Of a stretch of 64,000 bases of DNA, positions 58,845-64,000 are shown piece after piece (position 1 is the stretch's first letter; the number at the start of each line of letters is the position of its first letter). Both the position numbers and the translations under genes were made by a program. The stretch is from Hevea brasiliensis (lineage: Eukaryota > Streptophyta > Magnoliopsida > Malpighiales > Euphorbiaceae). The notes below the pieces were generated by a model that ran no database searches, was not told the DNA's origin, and was given only the letters and a program-made list of their open reading frames with translations. The stretch covers positions 41,821,731 through 41,885,730 of the forward strand of contig NC_079504.1 in the NCBI RefSeq assembly GCF_030052815.1. Direction: 5' to 3'.

Positions 58845-60474
58845 TGATGTGTCCCAACCGCAAGTGCACGGGTCGTTCAAGTAGTATAGAAAAAGATATC
58901 GTTCCCACGAGGAGTTGTGTTAATGATTGAATTTTTGATGTAAAATAAAATATGTTAAAATTGTATTTTAATTAGATTAATAAAAGAAATTTGGGAATTT
59001 GAAGCTTAAGGTATGAAAATGCAAAACTAAATTCAAACAATGACTAATTTAATAATTCGCAAAATAAAGAAATTGATAATATTAATAATGAAAATTAATA
59101 AAATGAGATTAAACTAAACACTCAAAAGTAAAATTCCAAGCAATAATTGATAAAAGACGATTCTGGAGTTAAGGGTTCATATTTAAGTCATTTTGGGATT
59201 TTCCCTAGCTAGCCCAATCCATGAAATTTATGGGTTTAAAGGAGATTAATTCTAAAATCCTTTGAAAACTCTTTCGAGTGAGACAAAGAGTGCCTTAATT
59301 AACTTAATCCTACTTTCGTGGAGTTAAAATTAACCAAGACCCATTAGGTTCTTTAATCAATCTATTAAAACCCTCTTAACCCTTAGTCTATTTCTAGATC
59401 TAAGATAATTAAGTCCAATTTCTTGATTAACTATCACTTGGTTTTCTCCTTTCGGTGCTTCAACCAAGGATTAAGAACATAACTTAATGGGGCCCTTCAT
59501 TAAGCATGTGAATAAGCACACAAGAAATGGATTAAACCTCATAAATTTATTAAATTGGGACTAACCCAGTTCAAATCCACAAAAATAACTAAAATATTAC
59601 ATCCTTTACTCCAGAATCAAAGTAAAGCTACTCACTATCCATAATGTTTACAAGATAATCTGAGTTTATATGAAAATAAGCTTTAATCTAAGCTAAGAAA
59701 CAAGAAACTAAACACTAGAAAGGTAGGAAAAATGTAAGGAAAGAAAGAAATCCACAAATCTGGATGGAAATGGAGTGGGAAATGAGAGTGACTCTTCAGC
59801 TGCTGCCTCCCCTGTCCTTTTCTTCCTCTACTTGCCTCTCTCCTTGTCTCCCCTTCTAAAATGGGAAATGGGACTATTTATAGCATTTTCTGACATGGAG
59901 CCCTAAAATGGTGTGTTCTAGGAGGAATTTTCTGAGGGAATCTTCTGCCAGCTCATTAATGAAGCCTGTATGGATGCATAAGTGGATCGCATAAGTTATG
60001 CAGTCCCTTATGCGCTTTAACTGGTTCTGGTTCACTTATGCGAAATTGCATGACTTGGTGCATAGGTTATGCACAATTCCGTGAGAGTGCATAAGGGAGG
60101 CGTGAATGTGCATAAGCTATGCAGTCTCCTTATGCATATTTCGGCAGGTATTGGAACAGTGATTTTTCTCCTTATGCAGATCTGCATAGCTTATGCGGCA
60201 AGTTATGCACAATTTGGTCAATGCATATTTCAGCTTGAAAACTTGTTTTTGACATCTTTGGCTGTAGAAGTCACTCCTCAATGGCAAAATTTCTCTTCAG
60301 TCCTTCAAAAACACCATTTTTCCTACAAAACAAAGTAAAAATTACAAATTAATCCAAAATTGACAATTATGAAAAACTAACTAAATATCTAATGAAATTA
60401 GCTAAAAATAACTAATAATAAAATAAAATGGCTATGAAATTAGACCTAAATGACTATGCAAAATGTATGCATCA
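58845..60474 (-). repeat. 5' LTR of the pol-less Athila-like element
   Basis: 1630 bases, nearly identical to 50965-52588. Differences cluster in the GCATAAG palindrome area near 59965-60110, where this copy has an extra AGAGTGCATAAG-like word. Confidence 0.9.
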
Positions 60475-61338
60475 AAGAAGTAGAAACTAGAATTCGTCCA
60501 GCATCCATACATGTTTTCTTGGAAGTACAGTTATCAATGGATATGAATTCTTCAACAAAAGAACTTAGCCAAATAAAGAAGTCAGGAGACCACTAATAAA
60601 GGAATACCATGGCATCTTACTCATATATACTGCTTACGAGTAAATTTCTCTTGCCAAGGAATTAAGGATGAGAACCATTGTGGCAACCAGCCATTTGATT
60701 ATCCTAAATTTAATTACCATATTTTAGAGGAAACTCCATCAATTATCTGTCTCTGTAAGTTAAATATGGGTGTGACAATATTTACTTTCATGTTATGGAT
60801 GACTGTAGATGAGATCCTATGCATTATTATGGCCACTAATACAATTATAAATATTTGTTATCGGTGTAATTAATTATTCAATTCCAACTTTATGAGTCAA
60901 ATATTCATTCTTATTCACTTTTTTTTTATGGCAATTAAAAGACCTAACAAAAAAGTTTGAAATTAAATAGATTTTGCTCAAAATGCCTTTAACCTATTAT
61001 AATATATTAAATAGATTTTGAAATTATTTGCATTAAACAATATGGCAATATAAAATTTTAAGATATCAATGTAGTGAAAATGAAAATTTTATAATGATAG
61101 TGCGTTGAACTATAAAATACATTTTAAAAATTATTATTCTTTTAATTTTATAAATAATATTCTTTCACAATATTAATCTACTTATGCAATCTCATTATGC
61201 AAGTTAATATTATTCTAAATTATAAAAAAAAATAACTGACTTTGAGCAAATTTAATTCAATGAGTTAACTTGTATTTATTATTAATTTATTTTAATTTTT
61301 AAATATTTTCACCATTTAAAACTTATTATTATATTTTT

Positions 61339-61848
61339 TATGGGTAAACTACAATTAAGTCCTTGAATTTTGACAAAATCAACAACTTAGTCTTTGTATT
61401 TTTAAAACCAAATAATCTAGTTTCTGATATTTGACAAAACCTACAGCTTAGTCCTTGCTATTAGAATTTTGTTAAGTTACTATTAATTTTAGCAAAAAAT
61501 GACTAAAATACCCTTATTTTTGTTTTTAATTTTAAAATAATTTAGTCTCCAAAGTTTTATTTTCTTAATAATTTAGTCCTTGAAATTTTGTTTTATTAAC
61601 AATTTAGTCATTGTATTTTGGAAATTGAGTCCATTAAATTAAAAAATTTTAAATTTAAATTAATAAAATATAGAGTAATTACTTTAAGGTCCTTAAAAAT
61701 TTTGGTTAATTACAAAATATCCATATATGTTGCAAATTAATCTTTAAATATTATAACTATTTATAAATAAGCCTTATGTCATTATTATTTTAATAATATA
61801 TAAATAATTATATATATGAGTGTGTGTATATATGTCAATTTACAATAT

Positions 61849-61887
<39 letters not shown>

Positions 61888-62352
61888 TATGAATATGGAT
61901 GCAAATTATTATTAAAATAAAACTTCAAGAGTTAAATTGTTTTCGGACTAAAAATAGAGTTAAAAGTATTTTTGTATTTTTGCTAAATTCAGTAGGGAAT
62001 TAATCATAATTCTAATGGTAGGCATTAATTGTAGGTTTATTAAATATCAAGGACTAAATTGCATGATTTTAAAACTATAGGGACTAATTTGTAGGTTTAA
62101 CTAAATTTTGGGGACTAAATTGCCAATAAAATAAAATCTTAGGGACTAAATTATTTTTATATTGAAAACAAAGTTAAGGGCATTTTGGCCTTTTTTGCTA
62201 GAATTAATGATAATTAACAAAAATTCTAACAGCAGGGATTAAGTTATAGGTTTTGTCAAATTTCGGAGGCTAAATTGCTTGGTTTTGAAAATAAATGGAC
62301 TAAATTATAGGTTTTATTAAATCTCAGGGGCTAAATTATAGTTTACCCTTTT
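61339..62352. repeat. Foldback element of AATTTAGTCC repeats (copy 2)
   Basis: Counterpart of 7375-8385, opening GGGTAAACTACAATTAAGTCC and closing AAATTATAGTTTACCC. The outer arms are complementary, supporting a terminal inverted repeat. Confidence 0.6.
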
Positions 62353-62584
62353 TAAAAAAATTACATTTAAGTTTAAATTCAGTTAATATTATATGTTAAT
62401 AAAATAATACAGAAATGATAAAAAAGTAATAGTAATTCTTAGATTAATAAACATTTTACTTATATAATTAAAGCAAATTAAAATTAATATTTTAATTTAA
62501 ATAATTAATAATATAATATTTATAATACTATAATAATATTATATCATATATAAAAATTAATAAAAAATTATATATAAAAAAATT

Positions 62585-63100
62585 AAGAGTTAATAATATT
62601 TCATTCCGAGATTTGATAAAACCTATAATTTAGTTCCTATATTTTCAAAAGAAATCAAATTAGTTCCTAAAGTTTGGCAAAACTTATAATTTAATCATTC
62701 AGTTTAATTTTTCATCTAATTTGCTATTAATTTTAGTGAAAATAACTAAAATGCCTTTAACTCCATACATTTTCTAACTTAAAGAAATTAATCTATGAGG
62801 TTTTGTATTATAACCAAAATAGTTTAAATCAAGACACTATTTTATTTGTAAAATTTAAATTAAAGGATTATAATACAAAACATTAGGGACTTAATCATTT
62901 CAGTTAGAAAATATAGATTAAAGAGTTTTGGTCATTTTTACTATAATTAATGGTCAATTAGATGAAAAATTAGATAGAGGGACTAAATTATAGATTTTGT
63001 CAAATTTTAAGAACAAAAATATTTAATTTTAAAAATATGAGAACTAAATTATAGATTTTATTAAATTTCAGAGACTAAATTATTATTTACTCAAAAATTA
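62585..63100. repeat. Second foldback element (copy 2)
   Basis: Counterpart of 8618-9115, with TATAATTTAGTTCC on the left and GGGACTAAATTATAG on the right. Confidence 0.5.
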
Positions 63101-63803
63101 ATTTACGAGTCTATATAACAAGTATAATAACATGTCATGCGCGTTACAGACAAAACTAACAAAACTAGCAATAATAAAAAGAGCATAACATTGGTTTTCC
63201 TAATTAACATCTCTCAATCGAGGCCATGATCGTTTCTGCTGCAATTCAGCAATTTTAAACCTACGATCCAATTAAAAAAAAAAAAAAGTAAAACCTACAA
63301 TACAAATAATAAACAATAAATTAAGTGTCAATTGAGCAAAAAGAGCGACTAAAGGAAAAAGAAATCTATTAACAAAAAATAATTAAAATAAAATTTTAAC
63401 TGAAACAAAATTATAATTTTTCATGTAAAAAAAGCAATTTCTCAAAAGAAAATTGAAAAAGAAAAAATTTAATATGCGAGTAGTGTGTACACACAATCAT
63501 TTTTCTAATTGAATAACCATGAGGAAAAACAATTATTGTGTATTTTACTCACTTAATTTTTCTATTTTTTTCTCTTGTCGAATTTCGCTGTGAAATTTCA
63601 ATAACCAAACATACTATGTAATGAAAATTTGACCAAAGGAAAGAATTATAAAGAATATAATTACCAATATTTGTCAACATAGGTAAATAAATGCAAATAT
63701 CTACAAATCAAAATTTATAAAGACTGATGATAAGTCATTAAAGCCAATGACGATAAGTCATTAAAGCCAATCAAAATGTATAAATTTTTCCTAGCACAAA
63801 AAT

Positions 63804-64000
63804 TTATGAATAGCCATTTAAACGTACCTCTGCAATAGTTATTCCTGGGAAACCCGAATTCTCAAAAGGCTTATCGCACAACATTAATTCCTTAACATCT
63901 TCATCCTCATAATATATTAGACGAAGTCCACAATTCTTCACCTCTAACTGGTTAGAAAAAAATGATGCCTTAAGTTGATTACATCCTTCCAACTGATCTA
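63804..64000 (-). CDS. Partial 3' exon of a second TNL (C-JID-like end)
   Basis: The minus-strand frame entering from beyond the window reads GCNQLKASFFSNQLEVKNCG, LRLIYYEDEDVKEL and GFPGITIAEV, matching the last exon of the TNL at 9766-10332 with about ten residue differences. It ends RLNGYS then TAA at 63804-63806. A good donor GAG|GTACGT near 63826 means a further exon is possible. Whether this paralog is intact cannot be judged from the window. Confidence 0.8.
   Translation of the reverse strand, partial: DQLEGCNQLKASFFSNQLEVKNCGLRLIYYEDEDVKELMLCDKPFENSGFPGITIAEVRLNGYS

Larger units (their letters stand above)
50965..60474 (-). mobile_element. Athila-like Gypsy element lacking RT, RNase H and integrase
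   Basis: LTRs at 58845-60474 (5') and 50965-52588 (3') start TGATGCATAC and end GACACATCA on the minus strand. The target duplication is AAGAA (50960-50964 and 60475-60479). A tRNA-Asp primer site (58821-58838) and polypurine tract (52589-52605) are present. The coding region contains only gag and protease (58710-56010). The next recognisable landmark is the CTTGGGAGGCACCCCAAG phrase that follows pol in the related element at 34790. So pol has been deleted and the element is a non-autonomous derivative. The LTRs are close (about 15 differences seen), so it moved fairly recently. Confidence 0.9.
60480..63803. other. Non-coding part of duplication copy 2
   Basis: Matches 6400-9760. It includes foldback elements at 61339-62352 and 62585-63100 and an (AT)n run near 61853-61886. 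A 20-base phrase GATAAGTCATTAAAGCCAAT is duplicated in tandem at about 63730-63770, which copy 1 lacks. No gene before the TNL exon. Confidence 0.6.
47758..64000. repeat. Segmental duplication, copy 2 (interrupted)
   Basis: Collinear with 4194-9986. Matching anchors include GTTACCATTTGATAATGTTA at the start, GCAGCCTGCAAA near 48618, GAATTCGTCCAGCA near 60490 and TTAAGTTGATTACATCC at 63970. Later insertions are a MITE, a TRIM array within it and a 9.5-kb Gypsy element. Copy 2 keeps sequence near 50654-50830 that copy 1 lost. Confidence 0.85.

Overview
This is plant nuclear DNA: AT-rich, intron-containing, with a TIR-NBS-LRR (TNL) immune-receptor gene, long-terminal-repeat (LTR) retrotransposons with plant tRNA primer sites, MITEs and TRIM-type miniature elements. 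TNL genes point to a dicot. The repeat families look compatible with Malpighiales (for example Euphorbiaceae), but that species guess is weak. No CRISPR array, operon or RNA gene is visible, and no intact cellular gene lies wholly inside the window.

Layout. 1-4193: non-coding AT-rich repeats, including a block carrying a short minisatellite. The same block recurs at 21033-22396, so it flanks the TNL locus on both sides. 4194-9986: the first copy of a segmental duplication ending in the 3' exon of the TNL. 9766-15934 (minus strand): a five-exon TNL (TIR, NB-ARC, LRRs, C-terminal C-JID-like domain) with two nonsense codons and two one-base frameshifts, hence a pseudogene as read. 15935-22396: its TATA box and upstream region, then microsatellites and a roughly 1-kb tandem repeat.

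22397-47714 is a stack of nested retroelements. A solo-LTR-like element starting TGTGACGCCC is split by a complete but internally deleted Ty1/Copia element (22893-31586, TSD GAGGT). It is then fused at about 32139 to a 5'-truncated Athila-like Ty3/Gypsy element (to 46890). That element's third ORF is interrupted by another solo LTR of the first family (36667-39811, TSD GAAAC) and by a concatenated TRIM array (40342-42377, TSD AGTCT). The Gypsy element itself lies against the 3' end of a second Copia element.

47758-64000 is the second copy of the segmental duplication. It is expanded by a Tourist-like MITE (49403-50650, TSD TAA), by a TRIM array inside that MITE (TSD ATCAC), and by a 9.5-kb minus-strand Athila-like element lacking reverse transcriptase and integrase (50965-60474, TSD AAGAA). 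The last 200 bases re-enter the 3' exon of a second TNL that continues past the window.

Overall, this is a decayed portion of a TNL cluster, built by segmental duplication and inflated several-fold by nested insertions. The most unusual features are the TRIM concatemers that contain inverted members yet are bounded by clean target-site duplications, the palindromic GCATAAG/TTATGC array in the pol-less Athila-like element, and the four separately placeable lesions plus a P-loop micro-duplication in the TNL.
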